A DNA stretch of 13,356 nucleotides from Fidelibacterota bacterium (lineage in GTDB: Bacteria; Fidelibacterota; Marinisomatia; SCGC-AAA003-L08; D37C17): the NCBI GenBank assembly GCA_012964845.1, contig DTTG01000038.1:1-13356 (forward strand), given 5' to 3'. The translations under genes and the position numbers were made by a program. This document shows positions 1 to 7,356 of the stretch, one piece after another. The stretch's first letter is position 1, and each line of letters begins with the position of its first letter. The notes beneath the pieces were generated by a model. The model saw only the letters and a program-made list of their open reading frames with translations, had not been told where the DNA came from and searched no databases.

Positions 1-359
1 ACCAGAATACCTTGCCCAAGGGTTACCGAAGGTAATGCCCCAGCCATGAAATAGAGATTATCTCCGGGCTGACCCCAGCGCAAATAATAAATTTTATCAA
101 TTATTGTTTTGTAAGCCGAACCACCTGATGAAAAATCCCAACTGTCCCAATACATGCCTTCATTATTGAAATATAAGTATATATCCAAACCAACACCCAA
201 CTTGCCGATGGGTATTTCAGGTCGAATAGATAATTGATTATATACTTGCCCATTCAGGGTAACGGTTCCAATACTTCCTGTGGTACCAGATTTTGGTGGA
301 GCACCAACATCATCTTGTGCAAATAGTGAAAAGACTAACAATAAGGGGATAAATCGCAT
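1..359 (-). CDS. Secreted protein, probably outer-membrane associated (3' end outside window)
   Basis: The reading frame opens with ATG at 359 and stays open for 119 codons to the window edge, so the C-terminal part is missing. The start has an AGGAG ribosome binding site 7 nt upstream. The N-terminus MRFIPLLLVFSLFAQ looks like a short signal peptide cleaved after the Ala or Gln. The mature part alternates hydrophobic and polar residues with many Tyr, Trp and Gly (for example GVGLDIYLYF, KIYYLRWGQ, LYFMAGALPSVTLGQGI), which is typical of beta-strand-rich outer-membrane or surface proteins. I do not recognise the family. It begins 34 nt after the stop of the SPOR-domain gene and probably belongs to that operon, which fits an envelope role. 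A lipid-binding or soluble periplasmic beta protein is also possible. That this is a coding region is fairly sure; the location is an inference. Confidence 0.72.
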   Translation of the reverse strand, partial: MRFIPLLLVFSLFAQDDVGAPPKSGTTGSIGTVTLNGQVYNQLSIRPEIPIGKLGVGLDIYLYFNNEGMYWDSWDFSSGGSAYKTIIDKIYYLRWGQPGDNLYFMAGALPSVTLGQGIL

Positions 360-393
360 GGGAGCACTCCTGTTTAGTTAAAGGAATTATTCA

Positions 394-1254
394 TTAATTA
401 TTGGTGATGACAATTGTATCTAAATCCAATTTTGATTTTATTTGGACACCTACTTTTTGAGCATCTTCTTTACTGTCAAAGTGCCCAATCCGAACAGCAT
501 ATAGCGTTCGATTACTTTTGTATAATTCATTAATTCTGGCACTGAATCCTGCAATAATAAGATTTATCTTCTGCGATTCAGCATTTTCGCTGACACTATA
601 AGCGCCCGTTTGAAGAGAGTAAATTCCATTTGAATTATCAGAATTAAACTGTACCGCTGGAATTTTATTTTCATACTCGACAATAGGAATTTCAGGTTCT
701 GTGATTATAGGAGCAAACTTCTTAGCTTTTTCCTTCTCCTGATCGGCTTTTTCAAAATCCTTAAGCAAATCTTTTATTTTACCATCTACATCCAAAGCGG
801 GGAACTGTCTTTTAAATACACGAGAATAAAAAATGGCGGTATCCTTATGACCAGATACAATGAGTGAATTCAGAAAAAGTTTAACGGCCCGCTCAATATG
901 TTCAGATCGGCTATAATAAATGGGCATTTTTTTCAGCCAATTTGCCGCCTGCACATACAATCCCGCTGCATAGTAATATTCGGCAACCTTCATAACGGCA
1001 TCATCTCCATAATCACTGGTGGGGTGCGTATTATACAGTTTAGCAAAAATTGTTTTTGCCTCTTCCCCATTCGTTTCGAGCAATCCTTTCAAATACATGA
1101 GGGATGGATTATTGGGATATCTCTGCTCCATTGTAGGTAAATAAATGGCAGCGCTGTCACGAGAACCATGGAGTACATCCTGTATTAAAGCATCCAAATA
1201 ATCTTGGGCGGACAGAAAGGATAAACAAAAAGAAATAATGAATATTATTCTCAT
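394..1254 (-). CDS. TPR-like protein with C-terminal SPOR domain
   Basis: A 286-residue secreted protein. Residues 1-16 (MRIIFIISFCLSFLSA) form a signal peptide. Residues about 20-160 are helical, resembling tetratricopeptide-type repeats (RYPNNPSLMYLKGLL, THPTSDYGDDAVMKVAEYY). A charged linker, about 165-205, leads to a SPOR domain at about 211-286, recognisable from IYSLQTGAYSVSENA and the second repeat LYAVRIGHFDSKEDAQ. SPOR domains are known to bind peptidoglycan strands stripped of stem peptides, often at division sites, and TPRs mediate protein contacts, so a periplasmic scaffold is the likely role. Its ATG overlaps the lapB-like stop in an ATGA, a 4-nt overlap that indicates translational coupling. 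It could be related to the YbgF/CpoB or DedD type of division helper, but I cannot assign an orthologue. Confidence 0.85.
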   Translation of the reverse strand: MRIIFIISFCLSFLSAQDYLDALIQDVLHGSRDSAAIYLPTMEQRYPNNPSLMYLKGLLETNGEEAKTIFAKLYNTHPTSDYGDDAVMKVAEYYYAAGLYVQAANWLKKMPIYYSRSEHIERAVKLFLNSLIVSGHKDTAIFYSRVFKRQFPALDVDGKIKDLLKDFEKADQEKEKAKKFAPIITEPEIPIVEYENKIPAVQFNSDNSNGIYSLQTGAYSVSENAESQKINLIIAGFSARINELYKSNRTLYAVRIGHFDSKEDAQKVGVQIKSKLDLDTIVITNN

Positions 1255-2480
1255 TGTTTTAAGACCTCCTTCTCATCACTGGCGTCATATAGCCAAATGA
1301 TATGAGGATCAGTTGCTGTATTTTTGTACCTTTGAAAGCGTTCGTCTGTGACCAAAAAATGAATGATATCATCCAGGCTGCGTGCGAAATCTGGGTTGCT
1401 GTTCTCTTTTTTTGCCTGAAGTTTCAATTTTATCAGCTTAACAATAAGTGAACTGGAATCTTGCTCAATTGCAGAATCAATAAGCTCTATGGCTTCCGTA
1501 TTTTCACCCCGATGAGAATAAATTTCAGATAGACTTGCAATGACCTCAATATTGTCAGAATCAGATTTCAAAATCCGTTTCAATATTTCTTCAAATTCAG
1601 AATATCTATCCAGCGCAAATAATCCATCTTTCAATAAATGTATGACCATCCATGCCTGTTCCGGTTTGAGTTCTGCATAGCGAATCCACATTGGAATTGC
1701 TTTCCCTAATAATTCTTTAGCTCTCTCCATATAGTCAGAATTTTCCTGAGTCACGGTCTGACTTACAACATCGGTTTCTAAAGATTTCTGATATTCCTCC
1801 TCACTTTCACTGCTGTAGGAATTACCAATAAAATAATAGGTTACGGCTAAGTCACTGCTAATATTCAGGGCGCTCTCAAAAGTTTGACGAGCTTCTTTAA
1901 ATTTTTTGTTTTTAATGAGAATACGGCCTTCCTGAATCTTATACAATGCCAGCTTATTTTTATCTTCTTTATTGGTTTGCTTTTGATATTTTTCTAAATA
2001 CTCCCCGGCTTTATCCCATTCATGTTTTTCACGATAGAAGGTGGTTAATTGAGAAACTGCCCACTCACTATTTTTTTCTAATTTTAATAATTCGTGCAGT
2101 TCTTTAATTGCAGCATCTACATTACCACATTTATAAAAATCCATAGCTAAATTTTTATGCAGTTCAACTTTTTCATAAAAGGTTAGATTTCTTCTGTGTA
2201 AAAGTCCTTTGTGAATTTTTAATGCCTGCACCGGATTTCCACTTTCCCGCAAAACCTGTCCCAATCGAAGATATGCTTTTATATTATCGGAGTCTTTTTG
2301 AATGATATCCTTAAAATTCTTATAGGCAGATTTTCTCCGTCCCGTTATCATCAAATCCAAACCTTCTGCATAAATATCTTTTACTTTAGATTTCCGCCGT
2401 GGTTTATAATTCAGTACATAGATAGAAATACCTGCAACCGCTACCCCTAAAATCAGTAAAGTGATTAGGATATTACTCAT
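1251..2480 (-). CDS. lapB: LapB (YciM)-like membrane-anchored TPR protein
   Basis: A 409-residue protein with one N-terminal membrane segment (residues about 3-24), a basic stop-transfer stretch (NYKPRRKSK) and then consecutive TPR helices to about residue 370. The opening pattern, YAEGLDLMITGRRKSAYKNF then AYLRLGQVLRESGNPVQALK, is that of LapB/YciM. In E. coli LapB is an inner-membrane scaffold that controls LpxC turnover and so LPS synthesis. The gene directly follows a lapA-like gene with an ATGA overlap, the classic lapA-lapB order, which supports the call. E. coli LapB ends in a rubredoxin-like Cx2C...Cx2C domain. Here the matching tail (about 382-405) keeps length and a Trp (W396) but has R384, N387, Y398 and S401 at the positions where I expect the cysteines. 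Whether it still acts on LpxC is therefore unknown. A generic TPR scaffold is the alternative. Confidence 0.8.
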   Translation of the reverse strand: MSNILITLLILGVAVAGISIYVLNYKPRRKSKVKDIYAEGLDLMITGRRKSAYKNFKDIIQKDSDNIKAYLRLGQVLRESGNPVQALKIHKGLLHRRNLTFYEKVELHKNLAMDFYKCGNVDAAIKELHELLKLEKNSEWAVSQLTTFYREKHEWDKAGEYLEKYQKQTNKEDKNKLALYKIQEGRILIKNKKFKEARQTFESALNISSDLAVTYYFIGNSYSSESEEEYQKSLETDVVSQTVTQENSDYMERAKELLGKAIPMWIRYAELKPEQAWMVIHLLKDGLFALDRYSEFEEILKRILKSDSDNIEVIASLSEIYSHRGENTEAIELIDSAIEQDSSSLIVKLIKLKLQAKKENSNPDFARSLDDIIHFLVTDERFQRYKNTATDPHIIWLYDASDEKEVLKQ

Positions 2481-2839
2481 AGAGTTTCGTCATCCACTTC
2501 ATCGGTAAGTACAAAATCATCTTCAATACTTTCATTTCTCAGGCTATCCAACTCTACCTGAACCCGTCTGAGTTTTGACTTTAATGAAAATACTTCACTT
2601 TTATGAGATATAATTTGGAATAAGGCCAGAAGGAAACCAATAATTACCCCTGCTGTCAATGTCATTACCAATACCATCCATACATTAAAGCCATTTTCAT
2701 ATTCGGGCATATCTGTTAGAAATGGGATTTTTATAGCGAGGGCATTTCCTTCAAATTGATTTAATTCGTTTAACTGTACCAGAAATACCAAACTGCCCAT
2801 GAGCAGAAGTATCCACACTAAATATTTAATTAATTTCAT
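2477..2839 (-). CDS. lapA: LapA-like (DUF1049) two-span membrane protein
   Basis: A 120-residue protein with two membrane helices (residues about 5-22 and 51-75) separated by a short loop, followed by a cytoplasmic coiled coil (about 80-105, LKSKLRRVQVELDSLRNE) and an acidic tail. This is the architecture of LapA/YciS (DUF1049) proteins, which are usually near 100 residues and partner LapB at the inner membrane. The start ATG at 2839 lies inside the end of miaB (14-nt overlap) and has an AGGA 9 nt upstream. Its stop overlaps the lapB-like start in ATGA. Sequence match to the family is weak, as usual for this fast-evolving protein, so the call rests on topology plus the adjacent lapB-like gene. 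The loop between the helices (about 28 residues) could face the periplasm. Confidence 0.75.
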   Translation of the reverse strand: MKLIKYLVWILLLMGSLVFLVQLNELNQFEGNALAIKIPFLTDMPEYENGFNVWMVLVMTLTAGVIIGFLLALFQIISHKSEVFSLKSKLRRVQVELDSLRNESIEDDFVLTDEVDDETL

Positions 2840-4163
2840 AAATCATTTCCTTTTCTAAGACTCGGTTTCCAAACATGCTTACACCTTGAGCATCCTGAAT
2901 GAGAATATTAACTATATCTTTTATCTGCTCGTCATTTTTATCAAAAATAACACCCATATTGCCTTCAGTCCTCCCTGACCATTGGAGAGGGGATTTTTTA
3001 CTTTCTTTTTCTACCATGACCTTCAGCACCTTGCCAATGCGGCGCTGATTTGCCTGCAAAGTATGGGTTTGCTGCAGATCAATCAGCCGTGCCAATCTTC
3101 CCTGCTTAATATCTTCATCAATTTGGTCGCTGTATTCAGCGGCTTTGGTCCCAGGGCGGGAGGAATATTTAAACATGAAAGCTCGGTCAAATATCACCTG
3201 ATTCATAACCTCCAGCGTTTCCTCATATTCAGCATTGGTCTCTCCCGGGAAGCCAACAATAATATCGGTTGAAATGGAACAATCCGGCATATAATCTCGA
3301 ATGGTATCCACTAAATTTAAGAATTCAGTTTTGGTATAGGTGCGGTTCATCCTATTTAAAATTCTATCAGACCCCGCCTGGAGAGGTAAATGAACATAAT
3401 TACAAATATTTTCGTGTTCACTCATAACTTGGAGCAAATGGTCATCCATATCCTGGGGGTGGGGAGACATATAGCGAATACGTTTTACTCCTGGAACTAG
3501 TGCAACCCCTTCCAGTAAATGGGGAAATTTCCCTTCTTCGGTTCGATATGAGTTTACATTTTGTCCCAAGAGGGTAATTTCAGCGAACCCATTTTTTACG
3601 GCGTCTTGTACTTCTCTTATAATGCTTTCATTGGAACGGCTGCGCTCCCGACCACGGGTAAAGGGAACAATACAGAATGTACAGAATTTATCACAGCCCC
3701 GGGAAATGGAAACAAAGGCATTTACACCATCCTGGCGAGAGGGCATTAAATTATCATAGACTTCATATTTTGATAAGCGGGTATCCACCTCATGACCATT
3801 CTGTTTTTTACGATTATTAATAATTTCAGGAATCCGGCGGTAAGAATCGGGGCCTAAAATAATATCTACATAAGGTTTAGATTCCAGGAGATCATCTTTC
3901 AAATTTTGTGCCATACAGCCCAATACACCAAAAATCATCTCTGGTTTTCGTTTTTTTAAATGCTGAATGCTGTCCAGGCGGTGATGCACCGTTTCCTCTG
4001 CTTTTTCACGGATAGCACAGGTGTTCATAAAAATGATATCTGCTTGATTCAGGTCTCTGGTTTCAGAGTAGCCGCATTTTTGCAGCATACCGGCAACCAA
4101 TTCAGAGTCTGCCACATTCATCTGGCATCCAAAGGTTTCTATAAGATAATAGGGGTTTGGCAT
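2826..4163 (-). CDS. miaB: tRNA-2-methylthio-N6-dimethylallyladenosine synthase MiaB
   Basis: A 445-residue radical-SAM methylthiotransferase that converts i6A37 to ms2i6A37 in tRNAs reading codons beginning with U. The N-terminal UPF0004 domain carries the three cysteines of the auxiliary 4Fe-4S cluster: C13 (TFGCQMN), C49 (NTCAIRE) and C83 (LGCMAQ). The radical-SAM cluster motif CDKFCTFC gives C157, C161 and C164, followed by IVPFTRGRERSR. The TIM-barrel part includes the ISTDIIVGFPGET stretch, and a TRAM RNA-binding domain occupies about 375-443. The FGCQMNVADSE opening and length separate it from RimO and MtaB. It is the first gene of a coupled string with lapA, lapB and the SPOR gene. 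A short inverted repeat touches the start codon and no clear Shine-Dalgarno is free upstream. Function is highly certain. Confidence 0.97.
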   Translation of the reverse strand: MPNPYYLIETFGCQMNVADSELVAGMLQKCGYSETRDLNQADIIFMNTCAIREKAEETVHHRLDSIQHLKKRKPEMIFGVLGCMAQNLKDDLLESKPYVDIILGPDSYRRIPEIINNRKKQNGHEVDTRLSKYEVYDNLMPSRQDGVNAFVSISRGCDKFCTFCIVPFTRGRERSRSNESIIREVQDAVKNGFAEITLLGQNVNSYRTEEGKFPHLLEGVALVPGVKRIRYMSPHPQDMDDHLLQVMSEHENICNYVHLPLQAGSDRILNRMNRTYTKTEFLNLVDTIRDYMPDCSISTDIIVGFPGETNAEYEETLEVMNQVIFDRAFMFKYSSRPGTKAAEYSDQIDEDIKQGRLARLIDLQQTHTLQANQRRIGKVLKVMVEKESKKSPLQWSGRTEGNMGVIFDKNDEQIKDIVNILIQDAQGVSMFGNRVLEKEMIYEIN

Positions 4164-4178
4164 CTCTATAATTTAGAG
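4164..4178 (-). promoter_or_regulatory. Small hairpin abutting the miaB start codon
   Basis: On the minus strand the bases just before the ATG read CTCTA, a 5-nt loop, then TAGAG directly joined to ATG. A 5-bp stem would cover the only purine-rich stretch near the start. This could affect initiation, but a stem this short may be chance. Confidence 0.25.
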
Positions 4179-4272
4179 AGTTTTTAGGATTGAGAATAGG
4201 TGGTTTTTTTATATTTTCATTTTTATAAAAATAGTAAGTTATTTCACCGAAAAGGGAAGTACAATTTTAGAT

Positions 4273-4291
4273 TGCCTTAGAGATCAAGGCA
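4273..4291 (-). terminator. Weak hairpin after the M23 peptidase gene
   Basis: TGCCTT and AAGGCA form a 6-bp stem with a 7-nt loop, starting 16 nt beyond the peptidase stop. On the minus strand it is followed by AUCUAAAAUUGU, not a proper U tract. It may be a weak terminator. The rest of this 143-base gap (4164-4306) is very AT-rich, includes a 14-bp palindrome (4219-4232), and must hold any promoter for the miaB unit, though I cannot place one convincingly. Confidence 0.35.
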
Positions 4292-4306
4292 GTTGGGAGG
4301 TTTTAG

Positions 4307-5239
4307 TTAATTTACAGGAATATCAAAATAAAACGGTGAGGGATCCACTGCTTTATTTTTGTACTGCACTTCATAATGGAGATGGGGAGCAGTAGAACGG
4401 CCGGTATTGCCAACTTCACCAACTTTTTGCCCACGAAATACTTTATCCCCGGCTTTTACACTGCGGTTTGATAGATGTCCATAGGCAGTAATGTAACCAT
4501 TGCCATGGTCAATTTCGATATAATTACCAAAGGAACCCCAATATTTTGATTTTTTAACCCTACCATTGGCTGTAGAATGTACATCCGTTCCAATACGGGC
4601 AGAATAATCATGTCCATCATGAAATTTAAATTTTTGTGAGAAGGGATCACGTCGATATCCATAATTTGAAGAAAGATGATCATTCCCAGATTCAACGGGA
4701 TGAATTGCAGGGTAGGCTAATATTTCATCCTGGTTCGAGTCCACCTTTTCTGTAATTTCATTATAACTGAGCCGTTCAAGATTAATGAGACGATTTACAT
4801 AGTTAATGTCATCTATTATTGCATCTACATCAATTTGATCTTCCGGAAGAAGGTAATTCACATCTTCGGTCTCGGTTTTATTATGGGTACCGCCAAAGCC
4901 CATTTTTCGAATATCATCATGAATGGGAGGCAATTTCACCAATCTCCTGAGAATATCATCCTGCTTTTTTATTTCATCTAATTCATCCAGCAGATTTTCA
5001 ATTCGTTTTTGGTTTTCCTCAATATTTTGAACCAGAACCTTGTTATTTTTACGGTGTTTTTCAATTTCATTAGAACCAGCCCATTCTACAAATTGATCGG
5101 AAAACATAAAGAAAAAGGAGGATGTGAGGAAGACGATCGCCCCTGCAATGAGCCCAACCTGAAGCGGAGAAATGGTAAACTGCTTGAGGTCAAATTTGCC
5201 CTCTTTGATGAATATTATTTTATAACCGTTTTTAAACAC
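4307..5239 (-). CDS. Membrane-anchored M23 (LytM-type) peptidase
   Basis: A 310-residue protein with a GTG start at 5239; a TAA lies in frame just upstream and no earlier start exists. It has a short cytoplasmic N-terminus, one membrane helix (about 24-47) and a periplasmic coiled coil (about 57-105). After a linker comes an M23 domain (about 180-305) with the expected zinc site: H207 and D211 in HDGHD, H255 in YGHLS, and H286/H288 in PHLHYE. These match the metal ligands and catalytic histidines of active LytM endopeptidases, so it is probably an active peptidoglycan DD- or DL-endopeptidase rather than a degenerate EnvC/NlpD type activator. Helix plus coiled coil plus M23 is common in Bacteroidetes-like bacteria, where such proteins act in wall remodelling and elongation. 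It is separated from both neighbours by gaps over 140 nt, so it is probably transcribed alone. Confidence 0.9.
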   Translation of the reverse strand: MFKNGYKIIFIKEGKFDLKQFTISPLQVGLIAGAIVFLTSSFFFMFSDQFVEWAGSNEIEKHRKNNKVLVQNIEENQKRIENLLDELDEIKKQDDILRRLVKLPPIHDDIRKMGFGGTHNKTETEDVNYLLPEDQIDVDAIIDDINYVNRLINLERLSYNEITEKVDSNQDEILAYPAIHPVESGNDHLSSNYGYRRDPFSQKFKFHDGHDYSARIGTDVHSTANGRVKKSKYWGSFGNYIEIDHGNGYITAYGHLSNRSVKAGDKVFRGQKVGEVGNTGRSTAPHLHYEVQYKNKAVDPSPFYFDIPVN

Positions 5240-5450
5240 AAATTTTTGCTGGAATTAGCTAGGAAAATTTAGAACGAATTAAGGATTGATTACAAAGGAA
5301 GAAATATTGTTATTTTGATGTGCTGGGGCATGGGTACTGGAAATATGAAAATTGAAATTCGATATTCATTATTGGGTGTTCCCTTCTACAATCCATTATT
5401 TATCATTCGTAATGTAGTGAAGAATGACGATAGGCAAGTATGTTTCCTGA
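5240..5450. other. Gene-free gap, probable promoter region of the M23 gene
   Basis: I find no convincing gene in these 211 bases. The only signal is a 6-bp inverted repeat TCATTC/GAATGA (5403-5408 and 5422-5427) with a 13-nt loop and no U tract, a poor terminator candidate for the gene ending at 5451. The stretch at about 5350-5415 contains repeated CATTAT/CATTC-like words, reminiscent of degenerate intergenic repeats, but I cannot show a second copy in this window. Confidence 0.4.
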
Positions 5451-5786
5451 CTACTTTATTTTATTCCCTTTTATTTTCTCACCTTCCCGCTCTTCAATAA
5501 ACAATTTCAACTTGTTGATTTCATTTACAATGTCAAGAAATTCATTATCATGTGAAAAATCAGTTATTGATTTAGATATTTTTTTCTCCGAAACATAGAT
5601 ACCAAGTTTATTATACTTTTGTTTGAGCTCCCATTTCAATTTTTCTATTTCAATTTTAATTTTACCTTTATAGCCTATTTCCTCCCCTTTAGATACAGCG
5701 GATTTAATATATTTTTTGCCGTCTTTTGCCACCCTGCTGGACAGGTGTTGAATTTTATCAGATAGATTGTCGAATAAATTAGACAT
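5451..5786 (-). CDS. Small coiled-coil protein of unknown function
   Basis: A 111-residue, Lys- and Glu-rich protein (about one third of residues are K or E) without a signal peptide or membrane segment. Residues about 1-35 are amphipathic (LFDNLSDKIQHLSSRV, YIKSAVSKGEEIGY). Residues about 40-65 (KIKIEIEKLKWELKQKYNKLG) and 84-103 are predicted helices suited to coiled-coil pairing. I do not recognise a named family; it resembles uncharacterised small proteins of similar helical make-up, some of which carry a C-terminal zinc ribbon that is absent here. Its ATG overlaps the end of serA by 8 nt (CATGTCTAA), so it is very likely co-translated with serA. That could mean a role linked to the serine pathway, or simply chance operon membership. 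The overlap and strand support that it is a real gene. Confidence 0.75.
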   Translation of the reverse strand: MSNLFDNLSDKIQHLSSRVAKDGKKYIKSAVSKGEEIGYKGKIKIEIEKLKWELKQKYNKLGIYVSEKKISKSITDFSHDNEFLDIVNEINKLKLFIEEREGEKIKGNKIK

Positions 5787-7356
5787 GCAATTGCTTAACC
5801 GTTAATATTTCATCTACTTTTTTCAGTGATTCTAATAATTCTTCATTTATTTCACCATCGAATTTTATAACTGAATAGGCTGAATCATTATTAGGAGTAC
5901 GGCTTAATAAATACTCGGCAATATTAACGCCCCCCTCTCCAAGGAGCATACCCACTTTCCCAATTACACCTGGTACATCTTTATTCTGGACAAAGAGCAT
6001 ATTCCCTTTAGGGCGGACATCCACTTCATAGCCCATAATATCCACAATTCTTGGATGCTGATCCCCAAATACAGAACCTGCCACTTCAATCGTTCCTTCA
6101 TCAGTTGTAATATGTGCCACAATTAAATTAGCAAAGGAAACCGGCTCTGTATTCAAGCTATGGGAAAATGAAATACCTCTCTCTTCCGCAATGACGCCAG
6201 CATTCACGAAGTTAATCCGATTATCCGTCATATCATGAAACAAGCCTATCAAAAAGGAAAGAGCAATGGGTTTGGAGTCTTCAATATTTCCGAAACACTC
6301 TACAGAAACTGATTTCACCGGGGATTCTGCCAACTGCATTTCTATTTTACCCAGGGTTTCTGCCAGTTCTAAAAATGGTTTAATCTGCTTTAGTTGGGCC
6401 ATATCAGTAATTGGCATATTAATAGGATTTGATAATTTCTCATCCAAAATAAAATCTCTAATTTGACGACAAATACCAAAAGAAACTCCTTCAGAAGCCT
6501 CATGGGTGGATGCACCTAAATGCGGGGTAAGCAATATATTTTTGGCTTTTATAAGCGGGCTATTCATATCCAGGGGTTCGGATTCAAAAACATCAATAGC
6601 TGCCCCTGCAATAATATCATTGTTTAAGGCTTGTGCTAAATCTGCTTCATCTATAATCCCTCCCCGGGCAACATTGATAATTCTGGCAGATGATTTCATT
6701 GCAGCAATCCGTTCTGCGTTAAAAAGATTCTTCGTGGAATCCAACAAAGGCATGTGAAGTGTTATATAATCTGATTCCTGAGTGAGGGTATCCAAATCAA
6801 CCAATGTTACAGTTTCCTGATCAAATACATCCTGATTAACAAAGGGATCATAGCCCATAATTTTCATTTCCAGGCCAATAGCCCGTTTAATCACCTCTCT
6901 GCCAATCCTGCCCAAGCCTAACACACCTAGAATTTTCCCTTTTAGCTCATTTCCTACCAAGTTGCTTCGATTCCATTCGCCATTAACAATTCCCATATGT
7001 CCCAATTGAATATTTCGGGAAAGCGCCATCATCATAGCTATCGTATGTTCTGCCGCCGAAATGGTATTTCCATCAGGATTATTCATCACAATCACACCCT
7101 GATTGGTGGCTTCTTTAATATCTATATTATCTACCCCAACACCAGCTCTACCGATAACCTGAAGATTTCGTGCATCTTTTAATAATTCAGCAGTAATTTT
7201 TGTACCGGAGCGAACTATCCAAGCGTTTGTATCACTTGCCAGCGCCTGCAGTTCATCATCTGATGGATTTGGATTATAGACAATATCAAATCCTGCCTCC
7301 TCTAATATTTCAATACCCTTATCTGCAATTGGGTCTGATACCAATACTTTAACCAT
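5779..7356 (-). CDS. serA: D-3-phosphoglycerate dehydrogenase SerA, long form
   Basis: A 525-residue enzyme catalysing NAD-dependent oxidation of 3-phosphoglycerate to 3-phosphohydroxypyruvate, the first step of serine synthesis. The NAD-binding fold has G147-L-G149-R-I-G152 with D170 at the end of the next strand. The catalytic residues are visible as R231 (VARGG), E260 (ESEP) and H279 (TPHLGAS). After the catalytic part (to about 315) come an intervening ASB-type domain (about 320-445) and a C-terminal ACT domain (about 450-525, with NKDVPGVIGKVGMLL). This is the long type found in Bacillus and Mycobacterium. The ACT domain suggests allosteric feedback by serine, an inference from the family. 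GAGGTG lies 5 nt before the start, within the end of the upstream aminotransferase gene (8-nt overlap), and the next gene overlaps it by 8 nt. Confidence 0.96.
   Translation of the reverse strand: MVKVLVSDPIADKGIEILEEAGFDIVYNPNPSDDELQALASDTNAWIVRSGTKITAELLKDARNLQVIGRAGVGVDNIDIKEATNQGVIVMNNPDGNTISAAEHTIAMMMALSRNIQLGHMGIVNGEWNRSNLVGNELKGKILGVLGLGRIGREVIKRAIGLEMKIMGYDPFVNQDVFDQETVTLVDLDTLTQESDYITLHMPLLDSTKNLFNAERIAAMKSSARIINVARGGIIDEADLAQALNNDIIAGAAIDVFESEPLDMNSPLIKAKNILLTPHLGASTHEASEGVSFGICRQIRDFILDEKLSNPINMPITDMAQLKQIKPFLELAETLGKIEMQLAESPVKSVSVECFGNIEDSKPIALSFLIGLFHDMTDNRINFVNAGVIAEERGISFSHSLNTEPVSFANLIVAHITTDEGTIEVAGSVFGDQHPRIVDIMGYEVDVRPKGNMLFVQNKDVPGVIGKVGMLLGEGGVNIAEYLLSRTPNNDSAYSVIKFDGEINEELLESLKKVDEILTVKQLHV

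Noticed and set aside
2826..4163. RimO or MtaB as alternatives to MiaB.
   Set aside because: The FGCQMNVADSE opening, the CDKFCTFC motif and the overall length fit MiaB; the typical RimO and MtaB opening motifs are absent.
5315..5500. A 61-codon plus-strand frame in the gap before the M23 gene.
   Set aside because: It runs into the 3' end of the coiled-coil gene on the other strand, has no convincing ribosome site, and its residue make-up looks like translated intergenic DNA.
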